Assembly: GCA_965651935.1 (NCBI GenBank)
Contig: CBFGTC010000007.1
Location: forward strand, 15,192-79,191
Direction: 5' to 3'
From: JAFEDN01 sp965651935
Lineage (GTDB): Bacteria > Pseudomonadota > Gammaproteobacteria > Coxiellales > Coxiellaceae
DNA length: 64,000 nucleotides
Shown here: in pieces, positions 34,948 through 43,830 of the stretch
How the letters are laid out: each line of letters begins with the position of its first letter
Numbering within the stretch: position 1 is the stretch's first letter
Position numbers and translations under genes: made by a program
Notes under the pieces: model-generated
Told to the model about the DNA's origin: nothing
The model's database searches: none
The model's input: only the letters and a program-made list of their open reading frames with translations

Positions 34948-35583
34948 ATGACATCCGAAAATATAGCCAAAATCTTCTGCCAGTTTCGAGATCTCAATCC
35001 GTCTCCTAAAACTGAGCTGCAATATACTACTCCTTTCGAATTATTGATTGCGGTGATGCTTTCAGCCCAAGCAACGGATGTCAGTGTCAATAAAGTCACG
35101 CCGAAATTATTTACTGTGGCAAATACACCGAAAAAAATGTTAGCACTAGGAGAACAAGGCGTTAGATCAATTATCAAATCCATTGGTTTATATAATACCA
35201 AAGCTAAAAATGTGATAAAAACTTGCGAGATTTTAGTCACGCAGTACCAATCGCAAATTCCGCGCGATCGTGACGCGTTGGAATTTTTACCCGGCGTGGG
35301 TAGAAAAACGGCAAATATTATTTTAAATACACTTTATGGAGAATCTACTTTGGCGGTAGATACTCATATTTTTAGAGTCTCACGCCGGATTGGTTTATCA
35401 AGCGGAAACAATCCGCGCGCAGTGGAACGCGATTTAGAGCAAGTCATTCCTGCAGAATTTCTTCGAGATGCTCACCATTGGTTAGTTCTGCACGGACGTT
35501 ATATTTGCGTTGCGAGAAAACCGAAATGCCCCATCTGCCCTATTAAAGACCTATGCGAATTTCCGGATAAAACGAATGTATAG
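34948..35583 (+). CDS. nth: Endonuclease III (DNA glycosylase/AP lyase)
   Basis: Base-excision repair enzyme removing oxidised pyrimidines. The helix-hairpin-helix LPGVGRKTANII carries the catalytic Lys, and AVDTHIFRVSRR the catalytic Asp. The 4Fe-4S ligands follow as C-x6-C-x2-C-x5-C in CVARKPKCPICPIKDLC. Length 211 is usual. It starts 2 bp after rsxB and ends at 35583, next to the toxin-antitoxin relic on the opposite strand. Confidence 0.97.
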   Translation: MTSENIAKIFCQFRDLNPSPKTELQYTTPFELLIAVMLSAQATDVSVNKVTPKLFTVANTPKKMLALGEQGVRSIIKSIGLYNTKAKNVIKTCEILVTQYQSQIPRDRDALEFLPGVGRKTANIILNTLYGESTLAVDTHIFRVSRRIGLSSGNNPRAVERDLEQVIPAEFLRDAHHWLVLHGRYICVARKPKCPICPIKDLCEFPDKTNV

Positions 35584-35586
35584 AAA

Positions 35587-35799
35587 CTTATTGCCAAGCC
35601 CGCCTTATCTACACTAAGCTGAACCGTCCTAATTAAATTAATGACCACCATATCTTTAGCATCATAGTCTTTAATTCGTATAAAATAGCAATGTCCACGC
35701 CGCTATTTTCATGGGCAAGACCTTTGACATAATATCCATAGATTAATACTGCAATAATCCCAGTTGCTGACGAACTTCTTCAAAAATAATTTTGGTTAA
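35587..35799 (-). pseudogene. Relic of a MntA-HepT (MNT-HEPN) toxin-antitoxin pair
   Basis: Three frame-broken fragments on the minus strand. The first (35743-35799) reads LTKIIFEEVRQQLG. After a frameshift comes AVLIYGYYVKGLAHENSGV (about 35696-35752) continuing DIAILYE, a degenerate nucleotidyltransferase GSYxxG...SDxDIAI motif with the Ser and first Asp lost. After a second frameshift comes DYDAKDMVVINLIRTVQ then LSVDKAGLAIS (to 35587), matching the N-terminal helix pattern of HepT/DUF86 toxins (xDYxxQDxxxLNLxRxVQxxVD). The C-terminal part of mntA, the hepT start and the HEPN catalytic motif are all missing, so the pair is dead. Confidence 0.6.
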
Positions 35800-35854
35800 T
35801 CAGGAACCCCCTCCCGGCGAGGGAAGGGGTAGTATTGCGAGAATAGATTGAATA

Positions 35855-37234
35855 TTAGAAATAAACACCGAGTTGAAGCAAGAGCATATCGCGGCCTTTG
35901 CCAGTGCCTTTATTACAAAAGCCACCGTTCCAATTGATAGCCGCAGTGGATTTGTCATCTGTGGAGTAATCATCATCATGACGATATTCGATCTGCTCCA
36001 CCGTGTTTTTCCAGAAGGAAGTCCTTAAATAACCGATAAAGCTTTGTTCTGGAAGATTTAAACCCAATGATTCCCAGGTTCGGCCATAAGCCGCGCCGGC
36101 AGTATAAGTTTGATTATAAATCAAGAAGTTACGATTCAATTCCAAGTGCATAGCTTTAGGATCAGCCCCATCTCCGTTGAAGGTTAAATCCTGGTTAGAA
36201 AATTCACGGACCGCACCGAGAAACTCAGCCGCCAAGCTCCATGGACCATAACTGAGTTCGGAGTGAATATCCGCACCAGGAACCGTGTGCTGGAAGGGAT
36301 AAGCGTTAGACGGTAATTCAGGATTGAGAATTTCAGTGAATCCCGGGAAGCGTGGGGCTGTAGCGCCGGTATTGCCAATACCTTGAGATGCTGTCATATC
36401 GGAAATAACTCCACCACCAATGTTGATGTTAAGATCGGTTGACACTTTAAACTTATATCCCAAATTCGCACCCCCAGCATGGAATACTGTGTCGGTAGCG
36501 TTAGCGTCAATACCGGGATAAGTATAAATCGAAGCATATAAACCGTCTTTGTAATAACCCAAGAGTGCCGCACGATCATTCACTCTCGCGAGGGATAAAG
36601 TTAAAGGCGCAGTGATCATACTGCTAGAATATCTACCAAAGGGTAAATACATTTGACCGATGGTAAAATACACGGGGGTCACGTCTAAATTACCGATAGT
36701 GACAAATCCGCGGCTGAGATAAAGCCGGGAATTGGTCACGCGATCACCGGTTTCAGGGGGTGAACTATCAAATGCAATAGACATGAAAGCCGTAGCCCAC
36801 TTACTGGCCATGGCGTTAATATCCAATTCCGCTGTGTTTAAATTGATATCGCCATTGCCGCTATTGCTGGTAAAACTGTTAAAAGTTTGAATCGCATCCC
36901 CTTCAATGGCGCCACTGATTTCTAAAATGGGTCTTTGCAGCAGCGACGTGTTGACTAAACCTAAGCTGTGTTCTAATTGTTGTTTGTATTGCAATAAAAA
37001 TAAATCTTCATTCATACTGGACTGTTGAGACAAAAGATCAGAGCCATCAAATGCAGATTGTTGCGCAATATACGGAGAAGTGGAAACGGTGATAAAAGGA
37101 AGTAATGCATAGCTGTTGGGAGTAATGCCCGAACTTTGAGGCACAGGTGTGGTGGCTGTGTCTTCAGCAGAGGCTATACCCGTGATTAAACTCAACGACA
37201 ATGCGATGACTGAACTTGCTGCTATTTTTTTCAT
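35855..37234 (-). CDS. LbtU-family outer-membrane siderophore porin
   Basis: 459 residues with a classic signal peptide (about 1-23, ending ASA). The body shows alternating hydrophobic strands typical of a 16- to 18-stranded barrel. It ends in LLLQLGVYF, a C-terminal aromatic signal for outer-membrane assembly. Overall features match the Legionella LbtU family, which imports the siderophore legiobactin, though substrate here is unknown. Monocistronic. An imperfect inverted repeat upstream (around 37293-37309) is too weak to call a Fur box. Confidence 0.82.
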   Translation of the reverse strand: MKKIAASSVIALSLSLITGIASAEDTATTPVPQSSGITPNSYALLPFITVSTSPYIAQQSAFDGSDLLSQQSSMNEDLFLLQYKQQLEHSLGLVNTSLLQRPILEISGAIEGDAIQTFNSFTSNSGNGDINLNTAELDINAMASKWATAFMSIAFDSSPPETGDRVTNSRLYLSRGFVTIGNLDVTPVYFTIGQMYLPFGRYSSSMITAPLTLSLARVNDRAALLGYYKDGLYASIYTYPGIDANATDTVFHAGGANLGYKFKVSTDLNINIGGGVISDMTASQGIGNTGATAPRFPGFTEILNPELPSNAYPFQHTVPGADIHSELSYGPWSLAAEFLGAVREFSNQDLTFNGDGADPKAMHLELNRNFLIYNQTYTAGAAYGRTWESLGLNLPEQSFIGYLRTSFWKNTVEQIEYRHDDDYSTDDKSTAAINWNGGFCNKGTGKGRDMLLLQLGVYF

Positions 37235-37377
37235 ATATTGACCCTTAGTTTTAGAATTAGAATAAATTAGAATAAACGATACACTTTTAACAAATAAGAT
37301 TTACTTATAACACAATGGCGTGATACAATCAAGTCTATTTTTTAAACAATTATCTGCGCAAGGGGGAGCGGGAAAAA

Positions 37378-37420
37378 CCCATTCCAAACAATAGACTTTG
37401 CTCATGCGCAGCATATAAAC
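37378..37420 (+). repeat. Dispersed intergenic repeat, copy C (right module)
   Basis: CCCATTCCAAACAATAGACT through TGCTCATGCGCAGCATATAAAC matches the right module of copies A and B. Oriented toward pyrC and ending 21 bp before its ATG. The TATAAA (37414-37419) could serve as a -10. Confidence 0.65.
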
Positions 37421-37441
37421 AAACAAAACACTGGCGCACAC

Positions 37442-38482
37442 ATGGAACAAATTAGTTTAATCCGTCCTGACGACTGGCATTGTCATTTACGCGATGGGGA
37501 GTTTTTAAAAAGAACTGTGCTTGACACCTCGAAAAGATTCAATCGAGCTATTATCATGCCCAATTTGCCACATCCTATAACTACCCTTTCTCAAGCTCAG
37601 GATTATCGCCAGCGCATCCTATCTCACTTACCATCGCATCGCGATTTTACCCCGTTAATGACTTTTTATCTTAATGAAGATATCACCAAAGAAAATTTGC
37701 GAGAAGCGAAATCCACCGGCGTGGTTACTGCCTGCAAGCTGTACCCGGCTGGCGCCACCACTCATTCTAGCGCCGGGGTAAAAAAAATCGATCAAATTTA
37801 TCCTTTATTGGAATGCATGCAAGAGATGGATTTGCCACTTTTAATCCATGGCGAATCCATTAACCCGCAAATAGATATATTTGATCGTGAAGAGCAATTT
37901 ATTGATGAGGATTTACAATCCATTATTCAGCATTTTCCTGGCCTGCGGATCGTGTTAGAACATATTTCTACTCAGGCGGCTGTGGATTTTGTTTTGGAAA
38001 GTCCACCTAATTTAGCTGCAACTATCACCGCTCATCATCTTTGGTTTAACCGCAATACCCTGCTCTCGGGCGGCATCCGTCCACATTACTACTGCATGCC
38101 CATTTTGAAACGGCAATCTGACCAAATAGCGCTTGTCAAAGCGGCTACCAGCGGCAACCCTAAATTCTTTTTAGGCACAGACAGCGCACCTCATTCCCAA
38201 TCGCGCAAAGAAAGTGCTTGTGGATGCGCGGGGATCTATAGTGCTCATGCGGCTATTGAACTCTATGCTCAAATATTCGAGCAACATCAGGCGCTTGAGC
38301 AGCTCGAAAAATTCGCTAGCTTGCACGGGCCACGCTTTTACCAGCTTCCCGTTAACCAATCCCGTATTACCTTAAAAAAGACTCCTTGGACTGTTCCCGC
38401 TATTCTTTCATTTGGAACTGAAAATCTTATTCCCATGATGGCTGGAGAAACATTGTCTTGGCAAATTGTGGATGGTGAGTAA
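37442..38482 (+). CDS. pyrC: Dihydroorotase PyrC
   Basis: Zinc metalloenzyme of pyrimidine synthesis cyclising carbamoyl-aspartate. The HxH metal motif is in DDWHCHLRDG (about 11-20), the carboxylated Lys in ACKLYPAGATTHS, further His ligands in LIHGES and LEHIS, and the catalytic Asp in GTDSAPHS. Length 346 fits the class II enzyme. rnt follows 5 bp after the stop. No clear Shine-Dalgarno; an intergenic repeat carrying a TATAAA lies just upstream. Confidence 0.97.
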   Translation: MEQISLIRPDDWHCHLRDGEFLKRTVLDTSKRFNRAIIMPNLPHPITTLSQAQDYRQRILSHLPSHRDFTPLMTFYLNEDITKENLREAKSTGVVTACKLYPAGATTHSSAGVKKIDQIYPLLECMQEMDLPLLIHGESINPQIDIFDREEQFIDEDLQSIIQHFPGLRIVLEHISTQAAVDFVLESPPNLAATITAHHLWFNRNTLLSGGIRPHYYCMPILKRQSDQIALVKAATSGNPKFFLGTDSAPHSQSRKESACGCAGIYSAHAAIELYAQIFEQHQALEQLEKFASLHGPRFYQLPVNQSRITLKKTPWTVPAILSFGTENLIPMMAGETLSWQIVDGE

Positions 38483-38487
38483 CGAAT

Positions 38488-39141
38488 ATGAAAATCAAAC
38501 GGCGATTTGATGGCTTTTTACCAATTGTCATTGATTTGGAAACCAGCGGTTGTATCCCCGCCACGGACGGCATGTTGGAGTTGGCTGCGATTTTGGTAAA
38601 TTATGATTCCGATGGTCTTTTAAAACCAGGTGAATTATATGCTTGTCATATTGAACTTTTTCCTGGTGCTCGGTTAGATCCTAAAGCTCTGGCAGTCAAC
38701 AAGATTGACCCTGACCATCCCTTTCGATTTGCTATACCGGAAGCTCAAGCTTTAACTGAATTATTTGAGTTTGTCCGTAAAGCTTTAAAACAAACCGAAT
38801 GCCGAAGGGCAATTTTGACTGGTCATAATGCGCATTTTGATTTAAGCTTTTTGCAAACTGCGATCCATCGTTATGATATGCGTAAAAAAAGTCCGTTTCA
38901 TTCGTTTTCTTGTCTGGATACGGCCACCATGGCGGGCTTGGTTTATGGAAAAACAGTGCTCGCCAAAGCGTTAGGCGCAGCCAGAATCCCCTTCAACCAT
39001 AATGAAGCCCATTCGGCTATCTATGATGCTCAATGTACGGCTGAGTTATTCTGCAAAATGGTCAACGAGACTAAAAGCAAATACCCAGAACGAAATTTTT
39101 TTCGAAATCAATCGGCTATAACAAACTTGAACAATGAATAG
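38488..39141 (+). CDS. rnt: Ribonuclease T
   Basis: DEDDh 3'-5' exoribonuclease that trims the 3' ends of tRNA and other stable RNAs. Exo I is VIDLETSG (about 14-21), Exo II GHNAHFDLSFL, and Exo III HSAIYDAQCTAEL. The N-terminal RRFDGFLPIVID matches the family. Length 217 is normal. It is the second gene after pyrC, an arrangement seen in other Legionellales. Confidence 0.95.
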   Translation: MKIKRRFDGFLPIVIDLETSGCIPATDGMLELAAILVNYDSDGLLKPGELYACHIELFPGARLDPKALAVNKIDPDHPFRFAIPEAQALTELFEFVRKALKQTECRRAILTGHNAHFDLSFLQTAIHRYDMRKKSPFHSFSCLDTATMAGLVYGKTVLAKALGAARIPFNHNEAHSAIYDAQCTAELFCKMVNETKSKYPERNFFRNQSAITNLNNE

Positions 39142-39230
39142 TTCTAAGGGTCATTTCGCAACTCACGCTAAATCAGAGTGACTGAGAGTTTTTAAATTAA
39201 ATACCCCTCACCCGCCGCGCTCGCGCGTGG

Positions 39231-39254
39231 ACCTCTCCCACAAGGGGGAGAGGT
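39231..39254. terminator. Hairpin in the rnt-peroxiredoxin convergent gap
   Basis: ACCTCTCCC / GGGAGAGGT, a 9-bp stem with a 6-nt loop, between convergent genes. It is preceded by a CCCCTCACCC tract and a G/C palindrome typical of dispersed intergenic repeats. There is no strong T-run; it may be a bidirectional transcription barrier. Confidence 0.45.
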
Positions 39255-39270
39255 GAAAAGATTTTGAACA
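39251..39270 (+). repeat. Left 20-bp inverted repeat flanking the peroxiredoxin gene
   Basis: AGGTGAAAAGATTTTGAACA is the exact reverse complement of 40001-40020. Similarity extends outward imperfectly (GGGGGA near both). Confidence 0.85.
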
Positions 39271-39275
39271 GATTC

Positions 39276-39881
39276 TTAGAGTTGGTCTGCATTTTCCGCC
39301 AAATATTTGGCTACGCCTTCTGGTGAAGCTTGCATTCCCACATCACCCTTGCTCCAATTCGCTGGACAAACTTCTCCATGAGCCTCATGAAACTGCAAGG
39401 CATCCACAATGCGGATAATTTCGTCGATATTACGGCCCAGTGGCAGATCATTCACAATTTGTGAACGCACAAAACCTTGGCGGTCGATAATAAAGGCGCC
39501 TCGGAGAGCAACTCCCGCATCAGCATGTTCAACTCCATAACTGCGGCAAATTGTATGGGAAATGTCGGCAGCTAAAGTGTATCTCACCGGGCCTATTCCC
39601 CCTTTAGCAACCGGAGTGTTTCTCCAGGCGTTATGGGTAAACTGCGAATCGATGGATACGCCGATCACTTCAACCTCACGGCTTTTAAATTGCTCTATGG
39701 CGTGATCTAAGGCAATTAATTCGGATGGACACACAAAAGTAAAGTCCAAAGGATAGAAAAAAACTAAACCATATTTATTGCGTAAAGCGTCTTTTAAATT
39801 GAAAGCATTGACGATGGAGCCGTCAGCTAATACCGCGGGAACTGTAAAATCCGGGGCTTGTCGACCAACTAGTATGCTCAT
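39276..39881 (-). CDS. 2-Cys peroxiredoxin (AhpC/TSA family)
   Basis: Thiol peroxidase detoxifying peroxides in the cytoplasm. The start at MSILVGRQAPDF (201 residues) is supported by AGGAG 5 nt upstream; a longer frame is rejected. The peroxidatic Cys51 lies in DFTFVCPSE and the resolving Cys172 in HGEVCPANW, so it is a typical 2-Cys enzyme. No thioredoxin-reductase-type partner is adjacent. It is bracketed by a 20-bp perfect inverted repeat (39251-39270 and 40001-40020). Confidence 0.95.
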   Translation of the reverse strand: MSILVGRQAPDFTVPAVLADGSIVNAFNLKDALRNKYGLVFFYPLDFTFVCPSELIALDHAIEQFKSREVEVIGVSIDSQFTHNAWRNTPVAKGGIGPVRYTLAADISHTICRSYGVEHADAGVALRGAFIIDRQGFVRSQIVNDLPLGRNIDEIIRIVDALQFHEAHGEVCPANWSKGDVGMQASPEGVAKYLAENADQL

Positions 39882-39920
39882 AATATCTCCTGGAGTGAAA
39901 TAGTACAAATTTAGTCTCAA

Positions 39921-40320
39921 TTATACCGGAAATCTTTGTTTTCCGCAAGGTTTTACTCAAATCACCAGCCTATCCCTCCAAAGTAACGGCTCTCAATTTT
40001 TGTTCAAAATCTTTTCACCTTGTCCCCCGTGGTGAAGGTGAGGGAAATTGAGATTGTGAATTAAAGCCTCAATATTTTAATGTGTTTTACGACAACAAAG
40101 TTTTTACTCTCCCATAGAGACGAGGTAAAAAAACCATTATGTTTGTTCTTTATTTTAGCTGAGATTTTTTCCAAAGCACAATTGAAAAAAAATGAATAAA
40201 GCGGCACAATAATACACAAACTTTGCACTCGGCTACCAATGATTAGACTATGCGGGGCATTGAAAACACTCAACGTTTAAATCGTTGAAATTGTCCAAAA
40301 CTAAACCTGGGAATAACCAA
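39921..40320. other. Intergenic region between the peroxiredoxin gene and glyA
   Basis: Holds the right inverted repeat and a C/G-rich repeat tract (40012-40040). A candidate glyA promoter follows: TTGCAC 40223-40228, 17 bp, GACTAT 40246-40251. A small hairpin (TCAACG / CGTTGA) lies before the glyA start. A 70-codon minus-strand frame here is not supported. Confidence 0.4.
40001..40020 (-). repeat. Right 20-bp inverted repeat flanking the peroxiredoxin gene
   Basis: TGTTCAAAATCTTTTCACCT, exact reverse complement of 39251-39270; followed outward by TGTCCCCCGTGG, a diverged counterpart of the left flank. Confidence 0.85.
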
Positions 40321-41577
40321 ATGTACGAATACGAATTAACGGTCGCGGGCTTTGACCCGGAGTTGTGGGCTGCTGTTGAAGCTGAAGCGAAACGAGAAGA
40401 AGAAGTAATCGAACTCATTGCTTCAGAAAATTATGTCAGCCCACACGTGTTAGCGATGCAGGGGTCCTTATTAACAAATAAGTACGCCGAGGGGTACCCG
40501 GGTAAACGTTATTATGGCGGCTGCGAATGTGTCGATCGCGTCGAACAATTGGCTATAGATCGAGCTAAAGAATTGTTTGGCGCCGATTATGCCAATGTCC
40601 AACCCCATTCCGGCTCCCAAGCTAATGCCGCCGCTTATATGGCATTAATTAAGCCCGGCGACACGATTTTGGGTATGTCCTTAGCCGAAGGCGGGCACCT
40701 CACTCATGGTGCAAAAGTCAGCTTTTCAGGCCAATTTTATAATGCAATCCAATATGGGCTGAATTCCCATGGTGAAATAGATTATGATCAAGTCCAAACA
40801 CTGGCAAAACAGCACCAGCCTCAATTGATCGTGGCCGGTTTTTCAGCCTATTCCAGAAGAGTTGATTGGCAACGCTTTCGGGAAATCGCCGATAGTGTTG
40901 GCGCGTTTCTGTTCGTCGACATGGCCCACGTTGCCGGCTTAGTCGCCGCCGGAGTGTACCCTTCCCCCGTGGGAATTGCCGACGTTACTACGACAACCAC
41001 TCACAAAACTCTTCGAGGTCCTCGCAGTGGCCTCATTTTGGCTAAAGCGAACCCCGAAATAGAAAAACGCTTAAATATGGCCGTGTTCCCCGGCTCTCAA
41101 GGCGGTCCTTTGATGCATATTATCGCCGCCAAAGCAGTAGCCCTTAAAGAAGCCATGGAACCTGGCTTCAAAATATACCAACAACAAGTCATTCAAAATG
41201 CTCGCGCTATGGCGAAAGTGATGATGGACAGAGGGTTTAATATCGTCTCCGGTGGCACCGACAATCATCTGTTCCTAGTCAGTTTTTTAAATAATGAGAT
41301 CACCGGCAAACAAGCCGAGGCCGCGCTGGGCCGGGCCAATATTACCGTGAATAAAAACACCGTGCCTGGTGAAAATCGCTCACCGTTTGTCACCAGCGGT
41401 TTACGCATTGGCGCCCCCGCGATGACCACGCGAGGTTTAGGGAAATTGGAAGCAGAACAACTCGCCGGCTGGATTTGTGATATACTCGACAACATAGAAG
41501 ATGAAGAGCTTATTGCCAATATCCGGTTAAAAGTACTGGATTTATGCCGGAGTTTCCCGGTTTATAAGGTGGACTGA
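40321..41577 (+). CDS. glyA: Serine hydroxymethyltransferase GlyA
   Basis: PLP enzyme interconverting serine and glycine and charging tetrahydrofolate. The start at MYEYELTVAGFDPELW gives 418 residues, aligning with E. coli; a longer frame from 40285 is rejected. Signatures are IELIASENYVS, YAEGYPGKRYYGG and the PLP-Lys segment TTTTHKTLRGPR. The stop overlaps the nrdR start (TGATG), giving the common glyA-nrdR linkage. Confidence 0.97.
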   Translation: MYEYELTVAGFDPELWAAVEAEAKREEEVIELIASENYVSPHVLAMQGSLLTNKYAEGYPGKRYYGGCECVDRVEQLAIDRAKELFGADYANVQPHSGSQANAAAYMALIKPGDTILGMSLAEGGHLTHGAKVSFSGQFYNAIQYGLNSHGEIDYDQVQTLAKQHQPQLIVAGFSAYSRRVDWQRFREIADSVGAFLFVDMAHVAGLVAAGVYPSPVGIADVTTTTTHKTLRGPRSGLILAKANPEIEKRLNMAVFPGSQGGPLMHIIAAKAVALKEAMEPGFKIYQQQVIQNARAMAKVMMDRGFNIVSGGTDNHLFLVSFLNNEITGKQAEAALGRANITVNKNTVPGENRSPFVTSGLRIGAPAMTTRGLGKLEAEQLAGWICDILDNIEDEELIANIRLKVLDLCRSFPVYKVD

Positions 41578-42050
41578 TGTTTTGTCCTTATTGTTGTGCG
41601 CAGGAGACCAAAGTAATTGATTCACGTTTGGTAGATGACGGCACGCAAGTTAGACGACGTCGCGAATGCCTCAGTTGCAGCGAGAGATTTACTACTTTAG
41701 AGACAGCTACTCTTTCCATGCCCTTGCTGATAAAACGCGATGGACGCAGATGTACATTTGAAACGGGAAAATTGCGAATAGGGATATTGAGGGCCTTTGA
41801 AAAACGGCCTGTGAGTTCCGAACAAATTGAAGCTTTAATACGCCGTATTATCCACCAATTGCGCGTTTTAGGTGAGCGTGAAGTTTCCTCGCAACGCTTG
41901 GGAGAAATCGTGATGAATGAATTGCGGCAACTTGATAAAGTGGCGTATGTTCGCTTTGCCTCAGTGTACCGAAGTTTTCAGGATGTGGATGCTTTTCAAA
42001 AAGAAATATTTAATTTAATGAAAAACGATGAACCAAAAAAAACGTCATAG
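41577..42050 (+). CDS. nrdR: Transcriptional repressor NrdR
   Basis: Zinc-ribbon and ATP-cone regulator of ribonucleotide reductase genes. Metal-binding CPYC (about 3-6) and CLSC (about 31-34) frame the ribbon, followed by RRRECLSCSERFTT and the ATP-cone beginning LLIKRDGRR. Length 157 is usual. It is coupled to glyA at its start and overlaps nusB by 23 bp at its end. The ribD/ribE genes that often intervene before nusB are absent. Confidence 0.96.
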   Translation: MFCPYCCAQETKVIDSRLVDDGTQVRRRRECLSCSERFTTLETATLSMPLLIKRDGRRCTFETGKLRIGILRAFEKRPVSSEQIEALIRRIIHQLRVLGEREVSSQRLGEIVMNELRQLDKVAYVRFASVYRSFQDVDAFQKEIFNLMKNDEPKKTS

Positions 42051-42453
42051 TAAATATTATTCGCGGGTTTGTGCAGTGCAAGCGTTATATCAATGGCAAC
42101 ACACCGAGCAAAATGGGGCTGAAATTGTCGCGCAGTTTACTGCTGACGGCAGTTTACAATCCGCTGACCGTAAATATTTTCAAAAGCTGGTTATGGGGGT
42201 GATCGAACAACTCCCACAGTTAGATCAAACCTTATTACCCTATTTAGACCGCGCGCTCACGGATTTGACCCCGGTAGAATTAGCCATTTTACGTTTAGCT
42301 ACATATGAATTACTATTCTGCCTAGAATTGCCATTTAAAGTAGCTATCAATGAAGCTTTGGAAATCGCTAAAGATTTTGGCGCCGATCAAAGTTATAAGT
42401 TTGTCAATGCCGTTTTGGACGCTCTAGCTCGGGAAAATCGAAAGCATGGATAA
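42028..42453 (+). CDS. nusB: Transcription antitermination factor NusB
   Basis: Small helical RNA-binding protein that with NusE binds boxA for rRNA antitermination. The 141 residues start KKRHSKYYSRVCAVQALYQW, and contain LTPVELAILRLATYELL and VAINEALEIAKDFGADQSYKFVNAVLD. It begins inside the 3' end of nrdR and converges with radA, leaving only 4 bp between the stops. Confidence 0.96.
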   Translation: MNQKKRHSKYYSRVCAVQALYQWQHTEQNGAEIVAQFTADGSLQSADRKYFQKLVMGVIEQLPQLDQTLLPYLDRALTDLTPVELAILRLATYELLFCLELPFKVAINEALEIAKDFGADQSYKFVNAVLDALARENRKHG

Positions 42454-42457
42454 CGCG

Positions 42458-43822
42458 TTAAATTTGATCAAAAATTTCAGCCAAGCGTTCAATAGCGTGG
42501 ACTTTAATACCGGATGGCGCATTTTTAGGCGCATTGGCTTTAGGGATGATAGCGCGCTTAAAGCCGTGTTTTGCAGCTTCTTTTAAGCGCTCCTGGCCAC
42601 TGGGCACGGGACGGATTTCACCGGCTAAACCCACCTCTCCAAAAACCACCAAATCCATTTCCAAGGGTTTATTACGCAAGCTCGATAACACTGCTGAAAT
42701 AAGAGCCAAATCCGCTGCCGTTTCCATCACTCTTAATCCAGCTACCACATTGACGAATACATCTTGATCATAGGTCGCCACTCCACCATGACGATGCAAA
42801 ACTGCCAACAGCATAGATAAACGGTTTTGTTCCAAACCCAGGGTAAGACGCCGAGGGTTAGCCAAATGACTGCTATCTACTAGAGCCTGAACTTCCACTA
42901 ACAATGGCCTGCTGCCCTCCCAAGTGACCATAACCACACTACCAGCCGCCGGAGTTTGGTAGCGAGATAAAAAAATCGCAGAAGGGTTACTCACTTGTTT
43001 TAAGCCCTGGTCACTCATAGCAAAAACCCCGATTTCATTAACCGCACCGAAGCGATTTTTAATAGCGCGGATAATTCGAAACCGATTATCACTTTGATTT
43101 TCAAAATATAAAACGGTATCCACCATGTGTTCGAGAACCCGTGGTCCGGCGATTGCGCCTTCTTTGGTGACATGCCCAACTAAAAATAAAGCGATTTTTT
43201 GCTGCTTGGCGAAACGCACTAATTGTGCTGTGCTCTCTCGGACTTGGCTGACTCCACCTGGGGCCGATGGCACTAAATCGGTATAGACGGTTTGCACGGA
43301 ATCAATCACCATGATTCGAGGCCGATGGGATTCTGCTAATGTTAAAATACTTTCGATGCAGGTCTCGGCCAATAAGGTTAGATGGTCTGCAGTTAATCCC
43401 AAACGACGAGCCCGCAACGCAACTTGCTGTAAAGATTCTTCACCAGTGACATATAATGGACGGTGCTGGGCTGGCATTTGCGATAAAATTTGCAATAACA
43501 AGGTGGATTTCCCTACCCCAGGGTCACCCCCAATTAAAACCACTGAATCCGCAACCAAACCTCCTCCTAAAACATGGTCAAACTCACTTAAGCCGGTCAT
43601 TAAACGAGAATGGTCTGGTTCGCTAATTTGATTGAAGGGAGTTATTTTGGCGCTTTCTCCGGCATAACCGCCACCGGCGCGAGCGCTCGGATTTTTTTTT
43701 AACACTGGCGCTTCGCTAAGCGTGTTCCATTGGCCGCAATCAGTACACTGCCCCTGCCATTTAGGATATTCATTCCCGCAATTTTTACAAAAATAAGCTA
43801 CTTTAATCTTGCTTTTAGTCAT
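42458..43822 (-). CDS. radA: DNA repair protein RadA (Sms)
   Basis: RecA-related branch-migration ATPase/helicase. An N-terminal zinc finger (CKNCGNEYPKWQGQCTDCG) is followed by Walker A GGDPGVGKSTL (about 94-104), the RadA motif KNRFG in IKNRFGAVNE, and a Lon-like C-terminal domain. Length 454 matches the family. The ATG lies 8 nt from a GATAAT -10 box and has no Shine-Dalgarno. Confidence 0.97.
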   Translation of the reverse strand: MTKSKIKVAYFCKNCGNEYPKWQGQCTDCGQWNTLSEAPVLKKNPSARAGGGYAGESAKITPFNQISEPDHSRLMTGLSEFDHVLGGGLVADSVVLIGGDPGVGKSTLLLQILSQMPAQHRPLYVTGEESLQQVALRARRLGLTADHLTLLAETCIESILTLAESHRPRIMVIDSVQTVYTDLVPSAPGGVSQVRESTAQLVRFAKQQKIALFLVGHVTKEGAIAGPRVLEHMVDTVLYFENQSDNRFRIIRAIKNRFGAVNEIGVFAMSDQGLKQVSNPSAIFLSRYQTPAAGSVVMVTWEGSRPLLVEVQALVDSSHLANPRRLTLGLEQNRLSMLLAVLHRHGGVATYDQDVFVNVVAGLRVMETAADLALISAVLSSLRNKPLEMDLVVFGEVGLAGEIRPVPSGQERLKEAAKHGFKRAIIPKANAPKNAPSGIKVHAIERLAEIFDQI

Positions 43823-43830
43823 AACGGGCC

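Noticed and set aside
37293..37309. Possible Fur box upstream of the LbtU-type gene
   Set aside because: Only a 5-bp imperfect inverted repeat; does not fit the GATAAT hexamer array, though iron regulation would make sense.
40061..40273. 70-codon minus-strand frame upstream of glyA
   Set aside because: No ribosome site, low-complexity composition, and it overlaps the candidate glyA promoter.
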